64,000 bases of DNA from NCBI GenBank assembly GCA_947624715.1, contig CANQLO010000006.1:1-64000 (forward strand), in the 5' to 3' direction. This DNA comes from an uncultured Clostridia bacterium (lineage in GTDB: Bacteria > Bacillota_A > Clostridia > TANB77 > CAG-508). Shown here one piece after another: positions 1-8,411 of the stretch; position 1 is the first letter of the stretch, and each line of letters opens with the position of its first letter. The notes beneath the pieces were generated by a model that was not told the DNA's origin, ran no database searches, and saw only the letters and a program-made list of their open reading frames with translations. Made by a program: the position numbers and the translations under genes.

Positions 1-73
1 AAAATGCTTTAATCTCAAGGCTTTCATACCTATGTGTGCCTTTGAGCGAAGCGAGAAAGGAATGGAATTTTTT

Positions 74-670
74 ATGATAGTTAAAAATCCAAAATTTGAA
101 ATATCTGCTGTAAGTGAAAAACAATATCCAAAAGGAGATATTCCTGAAATAGTTTTAGTTGGAAAATCTAATGTTGGGAAATCTTCTTTTATAAATACAA
201 TGCTTAATAGAAAAAATTTAGCAAGAACCAGTAATACTCCTGGAAAAACAAGACAAATTAATTTTTATAATGTAGATGATACATTTTATTTTGTAGATTT
301 ACCTGGATATGGCTTTAGTAAAATGTCAAAGAAAGAACAAATTAATGTCGGTAAATTTATTGAAGATTATTTGATTAAAAGTAAAAATATTAGCTTGGTA
401 ATATTTCTAATTGATATTAGACATAGCCCAACTGAAGATGATAAACTTATGTACAATTATATTATAAACAATAACCTACCTTGCATTGTTGTTGCAAATA
501 AAGCCGACAAAATTGCTATAACTAAAGTTGATAGTCAAGTTAAAGAATTATCAGATGAACTTAATCCTCTTCATGATTTAATATTTTTACCTTTCTCATC
601 TGAAAGAAAAATTTACACTGATAAATTGTGGGAATATATTGATAGTATCAACAAGGACGGAGATCTTTAA
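74..670 (+). CDS. engB: Ribosome biogenesis GTP-binding protein EngB/YsxC
   Basis: Small essential-type GTPase of the TrmE-Era-EngA-EngB family, which acts in late 50S ribosome assembly in the cytoplasm. The P-loop GKSNVGKSS, the switch-II motif DLPGYGF and the NKADK base-specificity motif are all visible, and the length of about 198 residues fits the family. The frame is open back to an ATG at position 32, but family alignments begin close to the ATG at 74 (MIVKNPKFEISAV). That start has a GGA-rich site just upstream and is preferred. The C-terminus runs into a REP-like repeat: the last codons (NKDGDL) lie in an inverted copy of it, so the natural end may have been altered. Confidence 0.95.
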   Translation: MIVKNPKFEISAVSEKQYPKGDIPEIVLVGKSNVGKSSFINTMLNRKNLARTSNTPGKTRQINFYNVDDTFYFVDLPGYGFSKMSKKEQINVGKFIEDYLIKSKNISLVIFLIDIRHSPTEDDKLMYNYIINNNLPCIVVANKADKIAITKVDSQVKELSDELNPLHDLIFLPFSSERKIYTDKLWEYIDSINKDGDL

Positions 671-744
671 CATTCTGTGTCAAAAATCTCCGTCCCCATT
701 GACATTGACACCCATTGTCAAAAATCTCCGTCCCCATTGACATT
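655..744. repeat. REP-like repeat: two 29-bp direct copies plus an inverted half copy
   Basis: Two perfect 29-bp copies at 678-706 and 716-744 start with TGTCA, end near TGACA and contain the core ATCTCCGTCCCC. The inverted core GGACGGAGAT lies at 655-664 inside the last codons of engB and can pair with either copy to form a hairpin. The second copy abuts the CBS gene stop codon. GGGGACGG cores flanked by short inverted ends resemble REP elements mobilised by REP-associated tyrosine transposases. No such transposase is in the window, so that link is an inference. The hairpin may also act as a bidirectional terminator between the convergent genes. Confidence 0.7.
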
Positions 745-1164
745 TTATTCTTCACATATACATTTCATAGTTTTACAAACTTCTTTAGGTCTATCATTAC
801 TATTTGTAACTGCTAAATCTCCTAATGTTAACATTCCAACTATCTTGTTGTTTTCCATAATTGGTATTCTTCTTATTTGAAATTCTGACATTACCTTTTC
901 AGCTTCATCAACATCACAACCACATTCACAAGTATATGGATTAACAGTCATTACTTCTTTCGCTGTTACTGTATTTACATCTTTATTTTCTGCCACTGCT
1001 CTTAATACAATATCTCTGTCAGTGACTATTCCAACTAGCTCATCTCCGTCACAAACTGGGACACAACCAATATTTTCATCACTCATTTTTTTGGCACATT
1101 CTTTTAATGTGTCATCTGGTTTAACAGATACTACATTACAACACATACAATCATCAACTTTCAT
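745..1164 (-). CDS. CBS domain pair protein
   Basis: The 139-residue protein is almost entirely two CBS domains (about residues 7-60 and 70-125) with the usual GIVTDRDI and G-x-LTLGDL strands. Stand-alone CBS pairs generally bind adenine nucleotides and act as energy or ligand sensors, and the target here is unknown. It is cysteine-rich at both ends (DCMCC near the N-terminus, CECGC in the middle, CKTMKCICEE at the end), which is unusual for the family and could bind metal or respond to redox. An AAAGGTAGG-type ribosome site precedes the ATG. It is convergent with engB and appears monocistronic. Confidence 0.85.
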   Translation of the reverse strand: MKVDDCMCCNVVSVKPDDTLKECAKKMSDENIGCVPVCDGDELVGIVTDRDIVLRAVAENKDVNTVTAKEVMTVNPYTCECGCDVDEAEKVMSEFQIRRIPIMENNKIVGMLTLGDLAVTNSNDRPKEVCKTMKCICEE

Positions 1165-1242
1165 AAATATACCTACCTTTCAAAAAAATTACTATTAGTA
1201 TGTACATTAAAAAAAACTCTATTCAAAGTTATTATAAAAAAA

Positions 1243-1341
1243 ACATAAATATAGTTATTTTCTTAAACGATGCCCGCGCGAGGCAACCTGACGGTTGTCG
1301 CTTCAGCTACGCGGCATTTTCGAAAATAACTATATTTATGT
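1243..1341. repeat. 99-bp palindromic element with GC-rich core
   Basis: A perfect 20-bp inverted repeat (1243-1262 with 1322-1341, AT-rich arms) encloses a GC-rich 59-bp core unlike the surrounding DNA. The core folds further: ATGCC-GCG pairs with CGC-GGCAT and GCAACC pairs with GGTTGTC. It lies between the DUF951 stop and the CBS start, both - strand, so it could end the DUF951 transcript. The size, perfect terminal repeat and deviant base composition also fit a MITE-like miniature element. No flanking target duplication was recognised. Confidence 0.6.
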
Positions 1342-1377
1342 AAGTTAAATTATTATTGTTTTAAATCGTAACCTTTT

Positions 1378-1554
1378 TTATTCTTCTTTCTTTGTGATTG
1401 CTTTCAAGGCCTTTTCTCTAGGCAGGGTAATAACTTTTCCACAACCGAGACATTCTAATTTAAAGTCAACTCCAACTCTTGTTAAAATCCATTCCTTACT
1501 TCCACATGGGTGGACTTTTTTAGTTCTAACTTTATCTCCTACATTGAATTCCAT
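1378..1554 (-). CDS. DUF951 domain small protein (YyzM-like)
   Basis: A 58-residue protein read directly from the sequence. It starts MEFNVGDKVRTKK, followed by KHPCGS-type and LECLGCGK motifs (here VHPCGS and CLGCGK), the hallmark of the DUF951 family found next to DNA-replication or ribosome genes in many Bacillota. The conserved cysteines suggest a zinc or nucleic-acid binding role, but the function is not established. A GGAG ribosome site lies about 12 nt before the ATG. It is followed on the same strand by the palindromic element and the CBS gene. Confidence 0.88.
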   Translation of the reverse strand: MEFNVGDKVRTKKVHPCGSKEWILTRVGVDFKLECLGCGKVITLPREKALKAITKKEE

Positions 1555-1651
1555 ATTAATTTTATTTTCTCCAATTTAAAATTTAATAAGAAACTTATTA
1601 AGCTTAAATAAATTATTTTATGCATTTATATAATTTCTTATATTATGTTAA

Positions 1652-3280
1652 TTATTTTATTACGTTTTGTAATCTTGCAATTACCTCTTCTTTACCAAGT
1701 ACTTTCATTATTTCATATAGGTCAGGTGTATTTCTTCTTCCTGTTATTGCTACTCTTATAACTGTACTCACATCTCCAACATGACCTGGCCATCTTTCTG
1801 GATTTTGTTTATACTCTTTTACTTCTCTTGCATATCCGCATTTTTCAGCAGTGTCTTTAATTTTGTTGAACCATATATCTTTGTCATCATTTTCATTATA
1901 CAATTTTAAGTATTCTTCAACTACCTTTTTGGCTTCTTCTCCATTTATTTTATCAAATTCAAATTCTTTTGGAGCTTCATACATATAAATTATATTATTT
2001 TTTATTTCTGACCATTTAGAGATATCTTTTCTTGGCTTTTGATTTCCTCTTTCTATTCCTAAAACTTTCAAAGCATATTCTTTGTCTTTTAGTATTTCTA
2101 CCAATTCTTTATCATATTTTTCAGCCCATTCTAAAGATTCATCATATACTTCATTAGCTGACATTTTTGAAATTACAGTTTTACCTATATCTAAAAGTTT
2201 AACCATATCAAAAAGAGCTCCACTGACACTCATCTTGTTAAGTTCAAAATCAAACTCATCTATTGATTTATCTGGATTTGCTCTTCTCCAATTTTCAAAA
2301 GTAGAATTTGCAATATTTATTAAATACTCTTTTACTGCTTGTTCTGGTATACCTTCTTCTTTATAATATGAAACTGCTGCTTCTTGGTCCTTTCTTTTAC
2401 TTAATTTACGTTTATTTCCATTATCATTTTTCAAAATTGGTGAAATATGAGCATATCTTGGAGCTTTAAATCCTAATTCTTGAAATAATTGTAAATGTAA
2501 TGGAACAGAAGAAAGCCATTCATCTGCTCTTATAACATGTGTTGTTCTCATCAAATGGTCATCAACAGCATGTGCAAAGTGATATGTTGGAAGTCCATCA
2601 GCTTTTATTATAACTATATCTTGATCATTTTCTGGAAACTCAACATTTCCCTTTATAATATCTTTAAATTTTATCTTTCTATCTTCTCTTCCTGGTGATT
2701 TAAATCTAATAATATATTTTTCACCATTTTTTATTTTTTCAGCCATTTCCTCTATTGTAAGATTTCTGCATTTAGCCCATACTCCATAATAGCCAGGTCT
2801 GATTTTAGCTGCTTCCTGCTTTTTTCTTATTTCATCAACTTCTTCTGGTGTACAAAAACAAGGATATGCTTTTCCCATTTCAATCATATATTTAGCAAAG
2901 GCTTGATATATATCTTTTCTTAATGATTGCTTATAAGGTCCATATTCACCTTTTTCTTCATCATCAGATATCATTCCTTCATCTGGTTCCATATTAAAAT
3001 CTTTTAATGCATTTACTATTCCTGTTACACCATTTTCAATTTCTCTTTTTTGGTCTGTATCTTCTATTCTAAGGAAAAATACTCCTCCAGTTTTTTTGGC
3101 TACTTGCTTTGCAACTAAAGCTTGATATAATCCTCCTATATGAACAAATCCAGTTGGGCTTGGTGCAAATCTAGTTACTATTGCTCCTTCTTTTAATTGT
3201 CTTGGTTTATATTTTTCTTCATAATAGCTGATAGGCTTAGCTTCTGGAAAAATTAAGTTTGCTAAATCTTTATAATCCAT
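1652..3280 (-). CDS. gltX: Glutamyl-tRNA synthetase
   Basis: Class I aminoacyl-tRNA synthetase that charges tRNA-Glu, and possibly tRNA-Gln for later amidation, in the cytoplasm. The HIGH-type motif appears as HIGG in FAPSPTGFVHIGG near residue 40, the RIEDTD segment follows, and the KMSKS-type loop is KLSKRK near residue 290. At 542 residues it is longer than the usual bacterial enzyme of about 480-500 and belongs to the longer clostridial type with an N-terminal extension ahead of the catalytic domain. AAGGAG lies 8 nt before the ATG. No T-box leader was recognised upstream. Confidence 0.95.
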   Translation of the reverse strand: MDYKDLANLIFPEAKPISYYEEKYKPRQLKEGAIVTRFAPSPTGFVHIGGLYQALVAKQVAKKTGGVFFLRIEDTDQKREIENGVTGIVNALKDFNMEPDEGMISDDEEKGEYGPYKQSLRKDIYQAFAKYMIEMGKAYPCFCTPEEVDEIRKKQEAAKIRPGYYGVWAKCRNLTIEEMAEKIKNGEKYIIRFKSPGREDRKIKFKDIIKGNVEFPENDQDIVIIKADGLPTYHFAHAVDDHLMRTTHVIRADEWLSSVPLHLQLFQELGFKAPRYAHISPILKNDNGNKRKLSKRKDQEAAVSYYKEEGIPEQAVKEYLINIANSTFENWRRANPDKSIDEFDFELNKMSVSGALFDMVKLLDIGKTVISKMSANEVYDESLEWAEKYDKELVEILKDKEYALKVLGIERGNQKPRKDISKWSEIKNNIIYMYEAPKEFEFDKINGEEAKKVVEEYLKLYNENDDKDIWFNKIKDTAEKCGYAREVKEYKQNPERWPGHVGDVSTVIRVAITGRRNTPDLYEIMKVLGKEEVIARLQNVIK

Positions 3281-3307
3281 AATTATATCTCCTTGTGTAA
3301 TATGAAT

Positions 3308-3346
3308 AATATAGATATGACTTATTCATCAAATCATATCTATATT
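3308..3346. promoter_or_regulatory. 13-bp inverted repeat in the gltX leader
   Basis: AATATAGATATGA pairs perfectly with TCATATCTATATT across a 13-nt loop. It lies between the end of the upstream gene and the gltX ribosome site on the same strand. No U-run follows on the - strand, so it looks more like a leader or mRNA-processing structure than a simple terminator. Confidence 0.4.
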
Positions 3347-3414
3347 TTATATCTTTTATTTTTTTACTATTTTTTATCTTTTGGTTCTTTTTATTATTAT
3401 TAGAATACCTATAT

Positions 3415-4377
3415 TTATTTATTTGGTTGTTCTGGTTCAGGCAATCCCTCTGGTAATTGTAGAGTTATTCTAATCTTCATTACATACTTAATTGCCCTAA
3501 CAAACTTACTATTTTTAATTTTGTTCCATAATGATGATTTAACTACTGTTCTAGTTTCAGCATAATAATCTTCATATGCTTTAGTTGGGCTATTAGGTTT
3601 ATCTGGAACTTCTGCAACTACAGTTGTATTTACTTCTTTCTTTATTGCAATCTTAGGAGCTTTAGCTTCTTGTGCTTGAGCAGGTTGAACATTAGCTACT
3701 TGTGGAACTTGCTCTACATTTTGTACTGGCTCTTCTACTTTTGTTTCTTCTGCAACTGGTGTAGGAATTAATTTAAGTGCATCTGCAATTTCTATTCCTA
3801 TATAACTCAATGCTTTTGATCTATCTTCAACTCTTTCCATATCTATCTCTATATGTAAATTAGATTCAAGATTTGTAATTCTCGCATTTATTAGTTTTAC
3901 GGCATTTTGATAATTCTCTGATTCTGTTCCTTTTGCTCTTGCTATTACTCCAAAAGCATCAATTATATCTTGAGGATATTTTCCATTTAAAGCAGCTATA
4001 CTCTTCTTCCATTCTCCATCTTTTACTTGCACAATTGCAAGTGTTTGTTTTAAAACTGCAGCAGATTTTATATTATATTCTCTTTGCTTAATTAACTGTT
4101 CTATTTGTTTAGTATTTTCCTCAAATTGATTTGTTGCATATTCTACTAATTTATATGCTGAATCATATACTGATTTTGGAAAATTCTTTTTCTTAGGGTA
4201 TTCTACTAAATAGGTCTTAATTGACTCTACTAAATCTTTAAAATATGAATTATCATCTAATTCAATAATTTGCTTTTTGCTGTTAGGATTTATTAGTCTT
4301 TGAACCTTTTCTATATTTGATAAAATTTTTTCTTCCGTGATTACCATTCTCACGTTTACTATCCCTCTTCTAGGCAT
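3415..4377 (-). CDS. Unknown protein with Pro/Ala/Glu-rich linker
   Basis: Not recognised. It has a mostly helical, charged N-terminal region (about residues 1-210), a low-complexity linker rich in V, E, P, Q and A (about 215-260) and a basic C-terminal tail (KNSKFVRAIKYVMKIR). There is no signal peptide or transmembrane segment, so it is probably cytosolic. The frame begins 9 nt further upstream, but GGAGG sits only 2 nt before that ATG and 11 nt before the next one (MPRRGIVNV), so the second start is preferred. A sigma-A-type promoter lies about 70 nt upstream. It reads toward gltX but is separated from it by 130 nt. Confidence 0.7.
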   Translation of the reverse strand: MPRRGIVNVRMVITEEKILSNIEKVQRLINPNSKKQIIELDDNSYFKDLVESIKTYLVEYPKKKNFPKSVYDSAYKLVEYATNQFEENTKQIEQLIKQREYNIKSAAVLKQTLAIVQVKDGEWKKSIAALNGKYPQDIIDAFGVIARAKGTESENYQNAVKLINARITNLESNLHIEIDMERVEDRSKALSYIGIEIADALKLIPTPVAEETKVEEPVQNVEQVPQVANVQPAQAQEAKAPKIAIKKEVNTTVVAEVPDKPNSPTKAYEDYYAETRTVVKSSLWNKIKNSKFVRAIKYVMKIRITLQLPEGLPEPEQPNK

Positions 4378-4442
4378 TGTAAACATAACCTCCTTTTAAT
4401 TATGTTAAGTATGGTATTTAATGTATTTACATTACTATATTT

Positions 4443-4472
4443 ATTTTAGTACAACTTGAACTTGATTGTCAA
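4443..4472 (-). promoter_or_regulatory. Sigma-A promoter for the 3415-4377 gene
   Basis: On the - strand TTGACA (4472-4467) is separated by 18 nt from TAAAAT (4448-4443), about 65 nt before the gene start. Confidence 0.6.
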
Positions 4473-4560
4473 GTAATATTAAATTTTTTTTATATTATTT
4501 TAAAATAAAATGCAACTTTCCGTAAGATTGTGTAGATTTTTGTTAGTTTAATTTTAAGAT

Positions 4561-6426
4561 TTATCTTTTGGCATCTTTTTGTAATTCTTTATACCTTTTT
4601 ATCTTCATAGTTGAAGTTTTTTCAAACTCGCCTTCTTTTAATTCAAGCCTTTTTATTGCTTTATATGAAGTTAACTTTTTATTAACTTCTTTTATCTTCT
4701 CCCATATAATCTGGTGTATCTCTTCGTTTGTCATATTTTCTTTAATCTTATTTAATTCGTCCATATTAGGAATTACTCTAGCAGTTATAATTAGTTCTTT
4801 ATCATTTCTTTTTGTATCATCCTCATCAGGTGATTTTCCGTAGACCATTACTTCTTTTATTTCTGGTATTTTATCTAATAACATTTCTATTTCTTCCGGA
4901 TAAATATTTTTTCCATTTTGTGTTACTATTACATTTTTGCTTCTACCTGTTACATAGACAAATCCTTCTTCATCAACATATCCTATATCTCCTGAATGAA
5001 AATATCCATCTTCTGTTATAGCCTCTTTTGTTGCTTCTTCATCTTCATAATATCCAAGCATTAAAGTAGGACTTTTAATAAGTAGTTCTCCTTCACCATC
5101 TTCATTAGGATTGTCAACCTTAATATCTGCTTGAACTATTGTTTTTCCAGCGGATCCAACCATTGTCTTATAGTCTGGAGTAACTGCTGAAATTGGAGCA
5201 GTTTCTGTTAGTCCATAGCCTTGTAAAAATGTAATTCCAATGTCTTCAACCCATTTTCCAACTTTTTTATCAATTGGAGCAGCAGCTGAAACTATAATTC
5301 TTAAATTTCCACCTAAATTGTCTAAAATTTCTTTAAATACTCTTCTCTTTACATCAATACCAATACTTTTTAATCCATTAGTAATATGTATCATTGAATT
5401 AACAAGTTTATCTTTGTGGCTTTTCTTAATTGTTTCATTTATTTTCTTATAAATATTTTCTACAAGTAAAGGAACTGCTAATACAGCTGTTGGCTTTGCT
5501 TCTTGAAGATTTGGTACAATATATCTTAATCCCTCACAAACAGCAACACCACATCCTACTGCTATTGGTAGTAAGAATCCAATAGTAGATTCGTATGTAT
5601 GATGAAGTGGTAATACTGAAAATAGCATATCACTTGGATATAATTTAACATATGCATTTACAGCATTTATATTCTCTGCTAAATTTCTATTACAGATCAT
5701 TACACCTTTTGATTTTGAAGTTGTTCCAGATGTAAAAATAAGCACTTTAAATTCTTCTGGGTCAATTTCTATTTCTTCAAAACTTTTGTCACCTGATTTT
5801 ATAATATTTTTTCCTGTATTTATTAGGTAATCTAATCCAACATCTTTTCCTTCTAATGGCTTATCAGATTTCATTTCAACAAAAAATTCAACATCTGGTA
5901 CATTTGGTCTTACCTTCTTTATATCATCTGCTTTTAGTTTTGAATATATAACTGTAGTTGCTCTACTTCTTTTTATTAAATTTTCTAATTCGTTTGTTGG
6001 AAGTTCTTTATCCACTGGTACAGCTATACCAACACCGCAAAGCATTGCCATATATGATACATACCAACCGTATTGAGTTTCACTTACTATTAAAACTCTT
6101 TTATCTTTTTGATTTAAAATCTTAATTAAAGCTGTTCCTAAAGCATCAACATCTTCCTTAAATTCTGCAAAAGTAGTAATTTTATAAGGTGATTTATGGT
6201 CTGGTTTTTCTAGTATGCAGTCTTCATCTGGATATTCTCTTGCTGATTTATAAAAAAATTCTTTTACTGTTTTGTAATGTGTTGTTTCATAAGGAGTATT
6301 TCTTTTCTTTTTTAGATTCTCTTTTTGCATTTTTTCATAATCAATCTTAATATCACCAAGATTTTCAACAGTATCCATTTTAATCTTTTTAAATTTTAGT
6401 TTTGGTACTTTAATATTGATATTCAT
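4561..6426 (-). CDS. AMP-dependent long-chain fatty acid-CoA ligase family protein
   Basis: Adenylate-forming enzyme of the acyl-CoA synthetase superfamily, activating a carboxylate, probably a long-chain fatty acid, through an acyl-AMP. The P-loop FTSGTTSKSKGV (about residue 230), the GYGLTETAP motif (about 400), the SGDIGY aspartate and GRSKNVIVTQNGKNIYPEE near the C-terminal hinge are all intact. At 621 residues it matches FadD/Faa-type enzymes and carries an extra N-terminal 40 residues. The upstream TetR gene on the same strand suggests ligand-dependent control, as for FadR-like TetR regulators. Substrate is inferred from family only. Confidence 0.88.
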   Translation of the reverse strand: MNINIKVPKLKFKKIKMDTVENLGDIKIDYEKMQKENLKKKRNTPYETTHYKTVKEFFYKSAREYPDEDCILEKPDHKSPYKITTFAEFKEDVDALGTALIKILNQKDKRVLIVSETQYGWYVSYMAMLCGVGIAVPVDKELPTNELENLIKRSRATTVIYSKLKADDIKKVRPNVPDVEFFVEMKSDKPLEGKDVGLDYLINTGKNIIKSGDKSFEEIEIDPEEFKVLIFTSGTTSKSKGVMICNRNLAENINAVNAYVKLYPSDMLFSVLPLHHTYESTIGFLLPIAVGCGVAVCEGLRYIVPNLQEAKPTAVLAVPLLVENIYKKINETIKKSHKDKLVNSMIHITNGLKSIGIDVKRRVFKEILDNLGGNLRIIVSAAAPIDKKVGKWVEDIGITFLQGYGLTETAPISAVTPDYKTMVGSAGKTIVQADIKVDNPNEDGEGELLIKSPTLMLGYYEDEEATKEAITEDGYFHSGDIGYVDEEGFVYVTGRSKNVIVTQNGKNIYPEEIEMLLDKIPEIKEVMVYGKSPDEDDTKRNDKELIITARVIPNMDELNKIKENMTNEEIHQIIWEKIKEVNKKLTSYKAIKRLELKEGEFEKTSTMKIKRYKELQKDAKR

Positions 6427-6463
6427 TTTTTCTTTCCTTTCTTTTTAAGTTGAAAAAGAATTA

Positions 6464-6554
6464 AATTTTGGCTAGGAAAACAAGTTTGAAATTTATGAGG
6501 CGTATTTTTTATACGTTGATTAAATTTCAAATGAAGTTTGACAACGCCAAAATT
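6464..6554. repeat. 91-bp imperfect palindrome between tetR and the ligase gene
   Basis: Outer arms AATTTTGGC/GCCAAAATT (6464-6472 with 6546-6554), a middle 11-bp stem TTTGAAATTTA/TAAATTTCAAA (6485-6495 with 6521-6531) and an apical CGTAT/ATACG stem form one long imperfect hairpin. It sits between two same-strand genes, so it may stabilise, process or attenuate the message, or be a decayed MITE-like insertion. Confidence 0.5.
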
Positions 6555-6558
6555 GTAA

Positions 6559-7125
6559 TTATTTTTCAACTCTTAATGCTTGAATAAAATTTCTATCTAT
6601 TTCTTTGAATAATTTACCTATTTCTAAATCTTTTGTTTTTTTATAATATAAGTTAGCACATGCTATACCATAAATCTCTGTTGCCAAAACTTCTGTATCA
6701 TACTTTTTTATTTCTCCTGCGTCCATTCCTTTTTGCAAAACATCTTTTATTATTTGTAAATATTCATTTACATATTGTTGACAAGTTTGACTTCTACTAC
6801 TATTTCCCCAACATTCACTAAACACAATCGCCATGAAGCTTTCATATTTAACTATGATTTTTATTTGTATAAGCACAATTGCCTTTAACTTATCTATGTA
6901 TTTTTCTTGTGATTCAGTCTTAATGCTGATACTTTTTTTGAGAAGATTCATGCCCTCCTCAATTAAAAAGTTAAATATCTCTTCTTTACTTGAAAAATGA
7001 TAATATAAAGTTCCTTTTGCAACTCCTACTGCTGAGGTTATATCCTCTATACTTGTACCATCATAACCATTTTCTGCAAATAATTTCATAGATGTTTCAA
7101 ATATTTTTCTTTTTGTTCTATTCAT
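6559..7125 (-). CDS. TetR/AcrR family transcriptional regulator
   Basis: A 188-residue one-component repressor type. The N-terminal helix-turn-helix (about residues 8-55) carries the family signature AENGYDGTSIEDITSAVGVAKGTLYYHFSSKEE; the C-terminal helical domain would bind a ligand. It lies directly upstream of the fatty-acid-CoA-ligase-like gene on the same strand, so it probably responds to an acyl-type ligand and controls that gene or itself. This is inferred from context. The ribosome site is a GAGAG-type sequence. Confidence 0.9.
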   Translation of the reverse strand: MNRTKRKIFETSMKLFAENGYDGTSIEDITSAVGVAKGTLYYHFSSKEEIFNFLIEEGMNLLKKSISIKTESQEKYIDKLKAIVLIQIKIIVKYESFMAIVFSECWGNSSRSQTCQQYVNEYLQIIKDVLQKGMDAGEIKKYDTEVLATEIYGIACANLYYKKTKDLEIGKLFKEIDRNFIQALRVEK

Positions 7126-7146
7126 TCTATTATCTCTCTTTCATAT

Positions 7147-7237
7147 ATTTTAAATGAAACTATTTTATTGATTTTGACCTTATTTTAAATGAACTATTTT
7201 CCTTTTATTTTAAATGAACTATTTCCCTGATTTTGAC
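7147..7237. repeat. Tandem repeats of the mreB 3' end
   Basis: The mreB terminal segment (7207-7237, which includes its stop codon) recurs downstream as a near-complete copy at 7147-7178 and a partial copy at 7182-7200. All copies share ATTTTAAATGAA-CTATTT, and the complete ones also share TGATTTTGAC. This looks like local duplication or slippage at a gene end. Confidence 0.6.
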
Positions 7238-8214
7238 TCTAAAGCGTCTAAATTATCAAGTGCTTTACCTGTTCCTATTGCTACACATGAAATTGCATCT
7301 TGTGCTATCATTACTTTAATTCCTGTACTTTCCTCTATTAGCTTGTCTATTCCATAAAGAAGGCTTCCTCCTCCTGTCATATATATACCTTTTTCGCTTA
7401 TATCTTCAACAAGTTCTGGTGGAGCTTTTTCTATTGTTGACTTTAATGTTTCAACAATTTTCAAAGCTTCTGGAAGTAAACTTTTAAGCATTTCTTGGTT
7501 ATTTAATTCTATCTCTATAGGAAGTCCTGATTCTAAGCTTCTTCCTCTAACTTTTATTGTAACTTCTTCATCTCTTGGGTATACTCCTCCAACAGCTATT
7601 TTAATTTCTTCTGCAGTTCTCTCCCCTATTAAGGTTTTATATTTCTTTTTTACATATCTTATAATTGTATCATCAAATTTATTCCCTGCTGTTTTGATTG
7701 ATGTACTTACAACAGATCCTCCAATTGATATAACTGCTATATCAGTTGTTCCTCCTCCAATGTCTATTACTAGATTCCCTACTGGTTTTGATATATCTAT
7801 TCCAGCACCAATTGCTGCTGCAACAGGCTCTTCTATTAAATAAACTTTTCTAGCTCCTGCTGACATTGCAGCATCAATAACAGCTCTTTTTTCAACTTCT
7901 GTTATTAAGGAAGGAACACATATCATAACTCGTGGAGCGATAACTTTTTTTCCTAATATTTTTTTCATAAAATGTTTTAACATTTTTGATGTTAATGTAA
8001 AGTTTGATATCACACCATCTTTAAGTGGTTTTATAACTTCTATATTTTCTGGATTTCTGCCAAGCATTTTTTGAGCTTCTTTTCCATATGCAATTACTTC
8101 ATTATTGTATTTATCAACTGAAACTACTGTTGGTTCTCTTAAAACTATACCTTTACCTTTATTGTAGGCTATTATTGAAGCAGTTCCTAAATCAATACCT
8201 ATATCTTCACTCAT
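7219..8214 (-). CDS. mreB: Rod shape-determining protein, MreB/Mbl family
   Basis: Actin-like ATPase that polymerises under the membrane and positions the cell-wall elongation machinery. The phosphate-1 motif IGIDLGTAS at the N-terminus, the phosphate-2 region DIGGGTTDIAVIS and the adenosine motif YMTGGGSLLYGID are intact, and 331 residues is the normal length. It is not next to mreC or mreD, so it could be an Mbl/MreBH-type paralogue rather than the operon mreB. A perfect-spacing promoter precedes it and the 3' end is locally duplicated. Confidence 0.93.
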   Translation of the reverse strand: MSEDIGIDLGTASIIAYNKGKGIVLREPTVVSVDKYNNEVIAYGKEAQKMLGRNPENIEVIKPLKDGVISNFTLTSKMLKHFMKKILGKKVIAPRVMICVPSLITEVEKRAVIDAAMSAGARKVYLIEEPVAAAIGAGIDISKPVGNLVIDIGGGTTDIAVISIGGSVVSTSIKTAGNKFDDTIIRYVKKKYKTLIGERTAEEIKIAVGGVYPRDEEVTIKVRGRSLESGLPIEIELNNQEMLKSLLPEALKIVETLKSTIEKAPPELVEDISEKGIYMTGGGSLLYGIDKLIEESTGIKVMIAQDAISCVAIGTGKALDNLDALESKSGK

Positions 8215-8281
8215 AAAGATTTCATTCCTTTCTTACTTGCTTACAAGACATTCATTTATAAAACCATTTTTTATCATACGC

Positions 8282-8310
8282 ATTATACTATATTTCACTT
8301 AATTGTTCAA
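8282..8310 (-). promoter_or_regulatory. Sigma-A promoter of mreB
   Basis: On the - strand TTGAAC (8310-8305), a 17-nt spacer and a perfect TATAAT (8287-8282) lie about 70 nt before the mreB start. The -35 also forms part of a GTTCAA/TTGAAC inverted repeat, a possible operator. Confidence 0.75.
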
Positions 8311-8411
8311 TAACTATTTGAACGATTAGACAGTTTTACTTTTATAATTGTTGCCTTAAAAAATACTTTCTATTCTTATTTTTCAACACTGTGTAAACAC
8401 TTTTATTTTAA

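Noticed and set aside
677..880. 67-codon + strand frame after engB
   Set aside because: It spans the REP-like repeats and the antisense of the CBS gene; no ribosome site.
3281..3414. T-box leader of gltX
   Set aside because: No T-box sequence or specifier layout was found; only a simple 13-bp inverted repeat is present.
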